NCBI RefSeq assembly: GCF_003259615.1
Contig: NZ_QLLR01000002.1
Span: 1-64,000 of the forward strand
Reading direction: 5' to 3'
Source of the DNA: Pedobacter cryoconitis
Lineage (GTDB): Bacteria > Bacteroidota > Bacteroidia > Sphingobacteriales > Sphingobacteriaceae
DNA: 64,000 nucleotides
Shown piece after piece: positions 43,261 to 51,101 of this stretch (within the stretch, counting starts at the first letter, position 1; the number at the start of each line of letters is the position of its first letter). The notes under the pieces are model-generated. The model saw nothing but the letters and a program-made list of their open reading frames with translations, did not search any database and had not been told where the DNA came from. A program made the position numbers and the translations under genes.

Positions 43261-43575
43261 TTACTGCCAGTTCAGGTGCGGATATTTTTTTCTCAATGTG
43301 GTCTTGTCGGGAGACAGGGCCACAATTTCTTTCAGGTTTGCATCCCCTTCGGTCAAACAGCTGATAATGGTACTGCCACTGATAAAGAATTCCTTTTCCA
43401 TATCCGCAACCGCTACATCAAATCTTTTTTTCAGGATATGGTAATAATAATAGAACCGGTGGGCCATACAATCATTGCGTTCTGTTGCATAAATATTGCG
43501 TTTCCCTTTCCGGGTTGCATCAGCTTCGAAAGCTGGTGGAAAAATTGAAGTAAGTGTCTGGCTGCCTCTGATCAT
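43261..43575 (-). CDS. Small phage-element protein with HTH-like C-terminal segment
   Basis: 104 residues. Contains NDCMAHRFYYYYHILKKRFDVAVADMEKEFFISGSTIISCLTEGDANLKEIVAL, where LEKEFFIS-x-STI-x-x-x-L has the spacing of a helix-turn-helix with a preceding aromatic-rich helix. It resembles short regulators that recur in Bacteroidetes transposable prophages, but that is recollection and not a match. Separated from the upstream replication genes by a strong hairpin. Confidence 0.55.
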   Translation of the reverse strand: MIRGSQTLTSIFPPAFEADATRKGKRNIYATERNDCMAHRFYYYYHILKKRFDVAVADMEKEFFISGSTIISCLTEGDANLKEIVALSPDKTTLRKKYPHLNWQ

Positions 43576-43627
43576 CGTAATACAAATGTCCTCATTAGGT
43601 AGTAAAAATTAAAGAAAAGTTATTAAA

Positions 43628-43660
43628 TGAAGAAAAACTCCTGAGGGGAGTTTTTCTTCA
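43628..43660 (-). terminator. Terminator after the transposition genes
   Basis: A 14-bp stem TGAAGAAAAACTCC (43628-43641) and its complement (43647-43660) with a 5-base loop, directly downstream of the DnaA-like gene. Separates early genes from the rest of the element. Confidence 0.75.
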
Positions 43661-43666
43661 TTGCCG

Positions 43667-43954
43667 TTAATCATCACCTAATCTTTTGATACTTTCCAAG
43701 TACCAGTTTTTAAAAAGCCTGTTGTATAAAATCAGGTCATTAAAAGCGTCTCTGCAGTGGTATAAGATCCCTATCCGGTTATGCTTGGGGAACAGGGCAA
43801 TAATCTCACTATCGGCTGTCTGGTCTTCTGTTAAGATCATCACGGTAATATATTTTGCAAACAAAATATCAGGTAAACGGCTTGCGCCTTGCATATCAGC
43901 AGTGGTAACTCCGCAAACTTCTGCTACCATTTCCATTATATGTACTGGTTTCAT
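43667..43954 (-). CDS. DnaA domain IV-like DNA-binding protein
   Basis: 95 residues whose pattern follows the C-terminal DNA-binding domain of DnaA: IMEMVAEVCGVTTADMQGASRLPDILFAKYITVMILTEDQTADSEIIALFPKHNRIGILYHCRDAFNDLI, where GASR, FAKYITVMIL and HNRIGILYHCRDAF stand for the usual SR..I..AR.iamyL and RDHsTVlhA blocks. It has no ATPase domain. Overlaps the MuB gene by ATGA. It could bind target sites at the element ends or recruit replication proteins after transposition. Confidence 0.7.
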   Translation of the reverse strand: MKPVHIMEMVAEVCGVTTADMQGASRLPDILFAKYITVMILTEDQTADSEIIALFPKHNRIGILYHCRDAFNDLILYNRLFKNWYLESIKRLGDD

Positions 43955-44655
43955 ATTGCCTGCCCTCCTTTCCTGTGATAAGCATGTACTAATCGTTTTA
44001 CCCTTCTGATATCTCCTTCACTCTCATTGACAATACGGTTCAATTCAAAATCATCTGAAACCCCGTTAAGCTGCGCAATCCTTTTTAACTCACCCTGGTT
44101 ATTCGCAGGAAGCTCAACGAACTTTCTGCCGATACGGCTGTACATTTCCTTATACCCTTTTTTATTCATGGTCACGCCTTTAAGAATTCTCTTCTTCAAA
44201 TGATCTGTAGCCTGTAAAACAATCCCGCACTTATCTTCGGTTTCATTATAGATCGTGATAAAGAAATAAAGCAGCGGATCACTGATTTTATCCGCTTCAT
44301 CGATGATGATTATCGGATTTTCTACACTTAAAATGGTTTCAAGAATGGCAGACATCATTTCATAAACACTATAACCACCACTATTTTTACCCATTGCCGT
44401 TAATAAATCTGCTAAGAATGTTTTACGGTTCAGATGCTCTTTACATTTGATCAGAAATACGTTCTGCTGATCGGCAAAAAGTCTGGCTGGTTCTGATTTA
44501 CCACTTCCTTCGGCTGCTACAATGCAAAAAACTTCACTGTAATTCTTAGCGTCCTGATAGATTTTTTCTATCAATTTCATTCTGCGCGTATCCCTGGACA
44601 CGATCCAGCTCTGGGATAAGTCATTTTTAATTCGTTGCTTTGTTTCTGTATTCAT
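43951..44655 (-). CDS. MuB-type transposition ATPase
   Basis: 234 residues, an AAA-type ATPase: Walker A at about 47-54 (AAEGSGKS), Walker B at about 115-120 (IIIIDEADK), then ITIYNETEDKCGIVLQATDHLKKRI and a C-terminal basic helical region. MuB/TniB-type ATPases choose target DNA and activate the transposase. Located 54 bases downstream of the transposase on the same strand, as in Mu. Confidence 0.88.
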   Translation of the reverse strand: MNTETKQRIKNDLSQSWIVSRDTRRMKLIEKIYQDAKNYSEVFCIVAAEGSGKSEPARLFADQQNVFLIKCKEHLNRKTFLADLLTAMGKNSGGYSVYEMMSAILETILSVENPIIIIDEADKISDPLLYFFITIYNETEDKCGIVLQATDHLKKRILKGVTMNKKGYKEMYSRIGRKFVELPANNQGELKRIAQLNGVSDDFELNRIVNESEGDIRRVKRLVHAYHRKGGQAI

Positions 44656-44709
44656 TTTGTCGTTTTAAAATGTTTATAATGGCCGCCTCTGCAAAGGCGG
44701 CTTTTTTTG

Positions 44710-46827
44710 TTAATAGAAGTCGTAGGGATTTAATTCCTCTTCAGCTTCTGGCTCTTGCGCTGCTATTTGTTGTTTTGTTGCCTGTTTAACTGCTTTTTGG
44801 CCCTTTGGCCTGATGGACTCAGCCTGATATTGACCTTCCAGATAAAGTGTTTCTGCACCCTGCTTTAAATCCTTAATTAAGATACCTGCTTGTAAAAGAC
44901 TTTGAGGATCTATATGAATTTCATCTAAAATCTTTACCCTTTGCTCCAGTGTTTGCGTTAAAAGCGCTCCTATTTGCTTTTTGGCTTCAAATAAACCTCC
45001 GATTCTTTCCCGGTCACCTGTTTGATAATCTGCAATGGCAGCTGGAACTTTCTGATAAGGCCTGGCAACAAACCTCAGCCCTTTACCATCGGTGATTAAA
45101 ACCTCACTAAGATTTTGAGGATCATAAATAACCTCTACTTTTTTACCATGATTCTCATAAATTACCTGGTCAGGAATATCCAAACTGATCTTCTTTCCTT
45201 CCAATACCGGCCTTAAGCCACTTGCGGTCAGCATTAGTGGTTCGCCTGCTCTTTTTTTACCCATGAGCTGAAGTTTCACAGCTGTATCAATGATTTTGAC
45301 TTTACTTTTTTCAGAAGCATTGAAAGCTTTCAACCATTCTTGTTGTCTGCTTATACCAGTTTTAGGATTAGGTTTCATCCGCATCACCTTGATAAATGTT
45401 TCCACGATAGCTGGCATTTCTTCTATTTTAGGATAATCCTTTGAAGCCTGTACCACATATTCAGCACTCAAACGCTCCTTAGCAGTGATATTTTTACCTG
45501 CATAATTATTAGAAGGCATTGCTTTTAGCACCTGGTGCCACTCTACGCCAAAACTTCTCTCGATGTACTTTCCTTGTGGTACGCCATGAGCCTGCGGAGT
45601 GAATATTGCTACTTTACTATAAAATTCAGCCAGTTTGTTTTTCAGCTTGACATCAAGTCCCCAGCGATCGGTTTGCAGCTGATGCGGCAAATAATAATTG
45701 CCCGTCAGCGTCTGAATGTGATTCATTGCATTCCGAAAAGCTTCATAAATCAATTCGTGCGTTACCCGATCTCCAACAGCATAACCCAGTATATAGTCAT
45801 TATAAGTATCAGTGATTACGTACAGCATTGGGCGATAGTATTTGCTTTTCTTTGTACCGCCAAGCTCTGTCCAGGTTTCAGTTTCAAAAAACAGGTCTAA
45901 GCAGTTATCATCTGCGTTGACAAAAAGCAGTGGCGCTGAAGCCCTGTCTCTTTGTATATGTTTACTGTATTTGCTATACGCATTTTTCCTACCTTCTCTG
46001 GATGCGGCAAGAATATGTTCATTCCTGTTTTTAAAGTATCCAATAGCTCCTGGTGTTACCTGATGCTGACCATTTGATTCTGCAAATTTATTATAGGCCG
46101 CTGCCACTACGGTATAGTCATGCTTCCTGGGATCAGATAAAAGCTTCAGTAAAACAGCTTCTGCTGCTGCTCCTTTAATCTTCTTCGCGTTACCATTTCC
46201 AAATCTGAACTTTTCGATCAATAGCTCATATTGCTGCGCCGGCTCAGTTAACTCCTGATATTGTTTAAGTTTTTCTTTTAATCTTTTTGCATTCGCGGGT
46301 ATGCCGATCTCTTGCGTGCGGATCAGTTCTGTAACTATATCCCAAAACACAGCTAAACTAATTTTCAGTTCTCTTTTAAGTGCTTTTTTATCATTTGTAA
46401 AGTCCGACAGCATATTCAGCCAGCTCGCGGCCCTGGTATACCGGTCTACATAATTGATTTGTCTTTTTCCATTAATATCTTCATCACAAGCCGGCAGCTT
46501 TAATCCATTAGGCAATACATAATGTTCATAGAATTTTTGCGCTTCATAGTCCCAGTTGATTAAGTTCAACACAGGCTTTTTAGCCAGGTATTCATAAGGA
46601 TCACCGTATTTCGCCCTGATCACCTGCTTACGGTTTTCTTTGAGTGCTTCATACTCAATATATACTTTGCGGCCATTGCCACCCAGCCCGTGGACGATAA
46701 TGTTATTACGCCGCTTATCATTCTTATAAGAATCCAGCCCAAACAGATCAACATATTCACCATAGGTAAGCGCTATCTTATTATTGCTTATATATTCCAT
46801 ACGTGTTGTCTTTTGTTTTTCTGACAC
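44710..46827 (-). CDS. MuA-type DDE transposase
   Basis: 705 residues from a GTG at 46827; an internal ATG (residue 10) is an alternative. N-terminal DNA-binding part (about 1-290), then the rve/DDE core: NADDNCLDLFF (Asp near 306), LQTDRWG (Asp near 387) and KYIERSFGV (Glu near 423), matching the layout of MuA, whose third block reads PVERAFGVG. A C-terminal beta-barrel (about 540-600: EKVEVIYDPQNLSEVLITDGKGLRFVARP) and tail for MuB contact follow. Cuts the element ends and joins them to target DNA. Confidence 0.9.
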   Translation of the reverse strand: MSEKQKTTRMEYISNNKIALTYGEYVDLFGLDSYKNDKRRNNIIVHGLGGNGRKVYIEYEALKENRKQVIRAKYGDPYEYLAKKPVLNLINWDYEAQKFYEHYVLPNGLKLPACDEDINGKRQINYVDRYTRAASWLNMLSDFTNDKKALKRELKISLAVFWDIVTELIRTQEIGIPANAKRLKEKLKQYQELTEPAQQYELLIEKFRFGNGNAKKIKGAAAEAVLLKLLSDPRKHDYTVVAAAYNKFAESNGQHQVTPGAIGYFKNRNEHILAASREGRKNAYSKYSKHIQRDRASAPLLFVNADDNCLDLFFETETWTELGGTKKSKYYRPMLYVITDTYNDYILGYAVGDRVTHELIYEAFRNAMNHIQTLTGNYYLPHQLQTDRWGLDVKLKNKLAEFYSKVAIFTPQAHGVPQGKYIERSFGVEWHQVLKAMPSNNYAGKNITAKERLSAEYVVQASKDYPKIEEMPAIVETFIKVMRMKPNPKTGISRQQEWLKAFNASEKSKVKIIDTAVKLQLMGKKRAGEPLMLTASGLRPVLEGKKISLDIPDQVIYENHGKKVEVIYDPQNLSEVLITDGKGLRFVARPYQKVPAAIADYQTGDRERIGGLFEAKKQIGALLTQTLEQRVKILDEIHIDPQSLLQAGILIKDLKQGAETLYLEGQYQAESIRPKGQKAVKQATKQQIAAQEPEAEEELNPYDFY

Positions 46828-46881
46828 ATGTCGTTTTTATTTTTCTTACCTTCGATTATTGTTCGGTTAAGTTCACAATTA

Positions 46882-46937
46882 TACAGATATTCTGTATTAA
46901 AAGAAAATATATTTTCAAATCGTACAGAATATCTGTA
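46882..46937. promoter_or_regulatory. Symmetric operator array between transposase and repressor genes
   Basis: TACAGATATTCTGTA (46882-46896) and its reverse complement TACAGAATATCTGTA (46923-46937) are both 15-bp palindromes. Exactly midway is a third palindrome GAAAATATATTTTC (46903-46916). Located between the divergent MuA (start 46827) and repressor (start 46954) genes, as expected for a repressor-controlled switch. Confidence 0.8.
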
Positions 46938-46953
46938 ACAAGCACATAGTCAA

Positions 46954-47847
46954 TTGGAGAAAACAATTAATCAGCGGTTTAAAGAGGTGGTTGACTTCCT
47001 GACAAGGGATAAAATAGTCAAGAGTAAGAAGGATATTGCGCTGCAACTAGGTATAAGTCAATCTTATCTTTCAGAGATTCTGAATAATAGAATTAAGATC
47101 AGCGGAGATTTTCTACAGATATTCTTTAATAAATTCGGAATAAACCCTAATTATATCTTTGGTACATCCTCAGATATTTTAGTGCAGCCATCAAATCTGC
47201 TGGCAGAACCGCAGGCTGTTTATTCAAAAACAACAGGGTCTAAAAATGACACCCCAGCGCTGCAAAAACATGACACCCCAGCTGACCCCCCAAATCTTAA
47301 TTTCGGCGTACCAAAAGTAGTGTCGGTGAATGAGAACAATGAGGAGCTGATCAGTCTGGTCAATGTAAAAGCAGCAGCCGGTTATCTGAATGGTTATGCG
47401 GACCCGGAATACATTGAGCGTTTACCTACTATCCGTATGCCGGGGATCAAAGGTGGTTCACACAGAGCATTTGAAATCAGAGGCCATTCTATGTCACCCA
47501 CCATGCACAACTCTTCTATAGCTATAGGGAGGTGGGTAGAAAGCTTTGATGATATTCGTGACAGATATGTTTATATAGTAATTACAAGCTCAGAGGGTAT
47601 TGTAATGAAAAGGGTATTAAACAGAATTCATGAAACAGGAAAACTTATCTTATTATCTGATAACCAAAACAAAAGAGAATATCCTAATATAATTTTAGAT
47701 GTTTCTGATGTACTGGAGGTCTGGAAATTAAGGGCCGGGTTTATATTTGAATTCCCTGAACCCGGAGAACTTTACAACAGGTTCAATGACCTGGAAGCCA
47801 AAGTCTCCATTATGCAGGACCAGATGTTAAGAATGTTTAAACCCTAA
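46954..47847 (+). CDS. XRE/S24 phage repressor (LexA-like, self-cleaving)
   Basis: 297 residues from a TTG start; no better start is in frame. The N-terminal XRE helix-turn-helix (SKKDIALQLGISQSYLSEILNNRIKISGDFLQIFFNKFGINPNYIFG) is at about 24-70; a linker rich in proline (two TPA repeats) follows, then the S24 peptidase domain: Ala-Gly at about 142-143 (KAAAGYLNGY) as the likely cleavage point, Ser179 (RGHSMSPTM) and Lys219 (GIVMKRVL) as catalytic dyad. C-terminal acidic coiled segment. It should hold the element silent and be inactivated by RecA after DNA damage. Confidence 0.9.
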   Translation: MEKTINQRFKEVVDFLTRDKIVKSKKDIALQLGISQSYLSEILNNRIKISGDFLQIFFNKFGINPNYIFGTSSDILVQPSNLLAEPQAVYSKTTGSKNDTPALQKHDTPADPPNLNFGVPKVVSVNENNEELISLVNVKAAAGYLNGYADPEYIERLPTIRMPGIKGGSHRAFEIRGHSMSPTMHNSSIAIGRWVESFDDIRDRYVYIVITSSEGIVMKRVLNRIHETGKLILLSDNQNKREYPNIILDVSDVLEVWKLRAGFIFEFPEPGELYNRFNDLEAKVSIMQDQMLRMFKP

Positions 47848-48034
47848 CAATCAGGATCAAATAAGCTACCTGAGCACAAATGGTTTTTACAGGCTTCATG
47901 CGCATCAGGATTTAAACTCTTGTTTAACAAGGTGATTCTGGTAGTTCAGCATAATCCTGTTGACGCAACTGGTTTTAATTGGCTTATACTAGCGTAACTG
48001 AAACAATCAACTGATTAATTCTTGCTTATAAACA

Positions 48035-48071
48035 AAAAGGGGTGGGTATCTTAAAGATACCCACCCCTTTT
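48035..48071 (-). terminator. Terminator after the outer-membrane barrel gene
   Basis: Arms of 18 bases (48035-48052 and 48054-48071), AAAAGGGGTGGGTATCTT and its complement; the tip bases are unlikely to pair, so the effective stem is about 16 bp. It has A/T runs on both sides. Lies 22 bases after the stop at 48093. Confidence 0.8.
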
Positions 48072-48092
48072 GTATTAACTTATACTTTAAGA

Positions 48093-48647
48093 CTATAATT
48101 TGAAACCGTAAGCGATACGCAAAGCGATCTGTCCTACACTTTTGTTATCATAGTTATTTGCGTAACGTAATGCGTCACCTTTACCAGTATTTTCATACTT
48201 CAAACCTAAGTCTAAACCATTACTCCATGAGTAACCTAAAGTTGGTGCATAAAGGAAAGTTGTTTTTGAATCTTTAGATACGCCAAAAGCAGCACCTACT
48301 TCACCCATTGCATAGATACCTGAACCACTAGGATCAAAGAAATACTTTAAACCAGTTTTCACAGGAATGTAAGCATAGTCAGGAACTTCAATATTATTGA
48401 TAGCGCCAACACTATATACACGGTCTTTAGCAAAATAGTGATTATAACCAGTAGCAATCGGAACCGATAACTGCTTAGTTACGTCAAACTGTGCACGTAC
48501 ATCGATACCTGCAGCAACACTATAATTGTTGTTGGTAGGGATACCTATATTTGCACCGATACCTATTTTTTGAGCACTAACATTAGTTGTAAAGAATATT
48601 GCCACAACAGCTGCTGCCGAAGCAAGAAATTTAGTAGAAACTTTCAT
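48093..48647 (-). CDS. Outer-membrane beta-barrel protein
   Basis: Start set at the ATG at 48647 (MKVSTKFLASAAAVVAIFFTTNVSAQ), which gives a standard signal peptide and 184 residues; a further ATG at 48665 adds six. The mature part has alternating strands (KIGIGANIGIPTNNNYSVAAGIDVRAQF, YIPVKTGLKYFFDPSGSGIYAMGEVGAAFGV, GLDLGLKYENTG) and ends in aromatic-Lys-Leu (AYGFKL), suiting an 8-stranded barrel of the OmpX/OmpA-like type. Role unknown. Confidence 0.85.
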   Translation of the reverse strand: MKVSTKFLASAAAVVAIFFTTNVSAQKIGIGANIGIPTNNNYSVAAGIDVRAQFDVTKQLSVPIATGYNHYFAKDRVYSVGAINNIEVPDYAYIPVKTGLKYFFDPSGSGIYAMGEVGAAFGVSKDSKTTFLYAPTLGYSWSNGLDLGLKYENTGKGDALRYANNYDNKSVGQIALRIAYGFKL

Positions 48648-48880
48648 TTTATTATATTTATTCATGTGTTTTGACGATTGACAATTTTTATCAACCTTTC
48701 ATGGGGTAAATACAAAATGTATGCCACTACGGTAATCCGCAGCTTATTTCACTTATCAAACAAGCCTGAAACCTGTGTAAGTGGCATTTTTCAAAATACA
48801 AGGATCTTAGGTCTTAAGCAGCAACCTTAAATCCTTCAAGCCTGAGCAAAGAATGCGTGATACACTTCTGTAACAGCCCC

Positions 48881-49819
48881 TTACCGCTTGAATGATTCGC
48901 TGTATAATTTAACAACTTCATCGGTTAACTGCGCAGTATCCATAGCGGAATCAAGCCAGTTTATCATAATACCGTCTTTTTCCATTTTTCTGAAAAAAGT
49001 CATTTGCCGCTTCGCGAATTGACGGATTGCGATGTACAATTTCTCTTTTAAGTCTGGTAAAGTGAGCTTATTTTGAAGATATTCAGTGATGAATTTATAT
49101 TCCAAACCATAAAACAGCAGCATTTCAGCACTTACACCACGCTGTAAAAGCCCTTGTACTTCTTCTATCAATCCGTTATCGAAACGTTCATTTAACCTGT
49201 TATAAATTTTCTCCCGCCGGGAATCAACTTCTCCTCCCAGGCCAATGACCAAAGGATTCAGTAAGGGACGGTTTTCTTCCACTAAGGTATGTTGCTGTAA
49301 GTAGGCTGCAATTTCAATGGCCCTGACTAGTCTCTTGGCAGAAGAAAGATCTGCATGTGATGTTAATGCAGCCGGATAACCAGCCAATATTTTACGCAAT
49401 GCTTCAATATCGTGTGCAGGAAGACTGGCTCTTAATTCTTCATGGACAGGAACAGCTGTATATTGATGGTTTTGCAGGATACTATGTATGTACATCCCTG
49501 TGCCCCCACATAATACCGGAACTTTATGCCGCCGGTTAAGGTCATCAAATATTTGATAGAAGTCATCCTTAAATGAATTCACATTATAACTCTCTCCTGC
49601 TTCTCTGATATTAATCAAATGATAGGGAATGAATTTTTCACCGGCTTTGTATTCATGCAGATCTTTTCCGGTTCCAATATCCATATCTTTAAATACCTGC
49701 CTGCTATCTGCACTGATCACCTCACCATCCAATACATTGGCCACACTAACAGCAAGTTTGGTTTTTCCTGAAGCTGTTGGCCCGAGTATGATTAAAAGCA
49801 GATTTTTCTCTATTTGCAT
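48881..49819 (-). CDS. miaA: tRNA dimethylallyltransferase
   Basis: 312 residues, normal length. Adds dimethylallyl to A37 of tRNAs reading U-starting codons. P-loop GPTASGKTKLAVSVA at residues about 13-27, DSRQVFKDMDIGTGK (substrate contact), LCGGTGMYIHSIL and the C-terminal AIRQFAKRQMTFFRK motif are all diagnostic. The first codons overlap the end of the upstream gene by 10 bases, so the two are coupled. Confidence 0.97.
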   Translation of the reverse strand: MQIEKNLLLIILGPTASGKTKLAVSVANVLDGEVISADSRQVFKDMDIGTGKDLHEYKAGEKFIPYHLINIREAGESYNVNSFKDDFYQIFDDLNRRHKVPVLCGGTGMYIHSILQNHQYTAVPVHEELRASLPAHDIEALRKILAGYPAALTSHADLSSAKRLVRAIEIAAYLQQHTLVEENRPLLNPLVIGLGGEVDSRREKIYNRLNERFDNGLIEEVQGLLQRGVSAEMLLFYGLEYKFITEYLQNKLTLPDLKEKLYIAIRQFAKRQMTFFRKMEKDGIMINWLDSAMDTAQLTDEVVKLYSESFKR

Positions 49820-50664
49820 GGTATGATATATTTCAGGTTCCCCATATTAAAAATACGGCTATAGTTTAAAGAGTTTAAGTAGGCTGTTTTCCCGGGATCT
49901 GTTAATTTTTCGGTAGCGATCGTAATTTCTTCTGGCAGACGATGAGGAAAATAGCGGATGTAATGAAGCCGGTCCAGCCATATTTCTGCAGGGGGAATTT
50001 GTCCGACCAGCTCAAAACCAAGTTTCGTATAACCTTTGCCATAAGACCAGTCTAAATCTGCATAGGTCATCACATCACTCGGAAGGATAGTTCTGATCAG
50101 ATGTTTGATTAATTTACTTAACCCGCCTTGTACCGTAAAACCATCAGCAGTAGCAAACCTGATCAGTTCAACAGAAGTATAGTCCTCTTGTTTCCTGGTC
50201 ATATTCCGTTTGCCGCTAAAAGTAGCCACAGCAACAAACTGACCTGCAAAAACTAAGGCATACCGATGCCTTGCTTTAGCTGATCCCTGCAGATGATTCT
50301 CTTTCAAAAAAGTATCAGCTTCTGGCTGAGTAATGCTCAACACGGTAGTTTTCCTGCCATGAATTCTTTGATTCTTTCCCAGCAATGCACTAATCCGGCT
50401 CAAAATCTGTGCAGGTTTAGTAAACCATATATCCTCCCAAAGTTGAATGAGTTGTTTACCCGAAGCCGCATATGCTTGCTGTAATGCTAACGTTTCCGCC
50501 ACGCCGGGATGATCGGCTATACTTAACAAGTTAAGATACAATTCATCATTATCCCGGAACTTTAATAAAAGAAAAGAGTCAGAAGTATAAAGTTCTGACT
50601 CCATGCCAATATCCAGTAACGCTTGTTTAAGCTCTTGTTGCCAGCTTATTTTTTCTACACTCAC
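49810..50664 (-). CDS. Uncharacterised protein with acetyltransferase-like C-terminal half
   Basis: 284 residues, no signal peptide. The N-terminal 110 residues (WQQELKQALLDIGMESELYTSDSFLLLKFRDNDELYLNLL, QQAYAASGKQLIQLWEDIWFTKPAQILSRISALLGK) resemble the lone nuclease-like N-domain of some phage proteins. The C-terminal part (HLQGSAKARHRYALVFAGQFVAVATFSGKRNM, VELIRFATADGFTVQGGLSKLIKHLI, TYADLDWSYGKGYTKLGFELVG) has the pattern of GNAT-type folds: strand, bulge and the W-S-x-G-x-x-Y-x-x-L-G-F ending. Overlaps miaA, so it is co-transcribed and may be a housekeeping gene in this lineage. Function not assigned. Confidence 0.6.
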   Translation of the reverse strand: MSVEKISWQQELKQALLDIGMESELYTSDSFLLLKFRDNDELYLNLLSIADHPGVAETLALQQAYAASGKQLIQLWEDIWFTKPAQILSRISALLGKNQRIHGRKTTVLSITQPEADTFLKENHLQGSAKARHRYALVFAGQFVAVATFSGKRNMTRKQEDYTSVELIRFATADGFTVQGGLSKLIKHLIRTILPSDVMTYADLDWSYGKGYTKLGFELVGQIPPAEIWLDRLHYIRYFPHRLPEEITIATEKLTDPGKTAYLNSLNYSRIFNMGNLKYIIPCK

Positions 50665-50724
50665 TCTTGTTTTTTATTTATAGCAATACCTGCTCTTATA
50701 AGCTCTGCTCAATTTTAAGCTGCC

Positions 50725-51057
50725 CTATACCCACTCGTGCTCTTTGAATATTTTGTAACCAGCAGCAACTTTATCCTCTATTAAATTCAAAGTTACATCG
50801 TCCAGTTCTTTAATAAGCATAGCCCGCTCATGCTGAGGCACGGTATCAGGTAAAAGCTCAAAAGCTACATGGTCGTCTTTAATCTCTATACTGAGAAAAA
50901 ACACGCCTGGTTTATCCTCTCCGTCTTTCCCCGCAGGCGCAGCGGCCCAAAGATCGTATTTCTGATCACTATTTTCCCCATCATTGAATCCTAAAGTGGT
51001 ATATGGTTGTAAAGTTGCCCTGATTGTTTGAAAAATTTCTATAAGATCCGTTTTCAT
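50725..51057 (-). CDS. Conserved hypothetical small protein
   Basis: 110 residues, alpha/beta: helix (DLIEIFQTIRATLQPYTT), strands (GVFFLSIEIKDDHVAFELLPDTV), helix (HERAMLIKELDDVTLNLIEDKVAAGYKIFK). No signal peptide, no membrane segment. No family recognised. It sits between the MBL-fold gene and the preceding gene on the same strand with gaps of 44 and 60 bases, so an operon is possible. Confidence 0.7.
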   Translation of the reverse strand: MKTDLIEIFQTIRATLQPYTTLGFNDGENSDQKYDLWAAAPAGKDGEDKPGVFFLSIEIKDDHVAFELLPDTVPQHERAMLIKELDDVTLNLIEDKVAAGYKIFKEHEWV

Positions 51058-51101
51058 AGCTTTGATATTTTGAATTTCACAGGTATAACAAGCATTAAAA
51101 A

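Larger units (their letters stand above)
31845..47847. mobile_element. Mu-like transposable element with lysis and tail modules but no visible head genes
   Basis: Gene-content limits of a 16-kb element. Order from the right: S24 repressor (plus strand), then on the minus strand MuA-type transposase, MuB-type ATPase, DnaA-domain-IV-like protein, a small HTH-like protein, one opposed gene, holin, CHAP lysin, a 40-codon ORF, tail tube, frameshifted chaperone, tape measure, distal tail protein, tail tip and two small genes. No terminase, portal, MuF, protease/scaffold or capsid gene was recognised. The exact ends and target-site duplication could not be fixed; they should lie within about 31690-31845 and 47848-48035. 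Confidence 0.8.

Noticed and set aside
43276..43548. 90-codon plus-strand frame opposite the small HTH-like phage gene
   Set aside because: The minus-strand frame fits the direction of the element operon and has a plausible helix-turn-helix, so the plus frame is treated as a shadow.
47221..47288. Short repeat TGACACCCCAGC in the repressor linker as a possible regulatory repeat
   Set aside because: It encodes a proline-rich linker repeat (DTPA) and lies inside the coding region; no evidence for a separate role.
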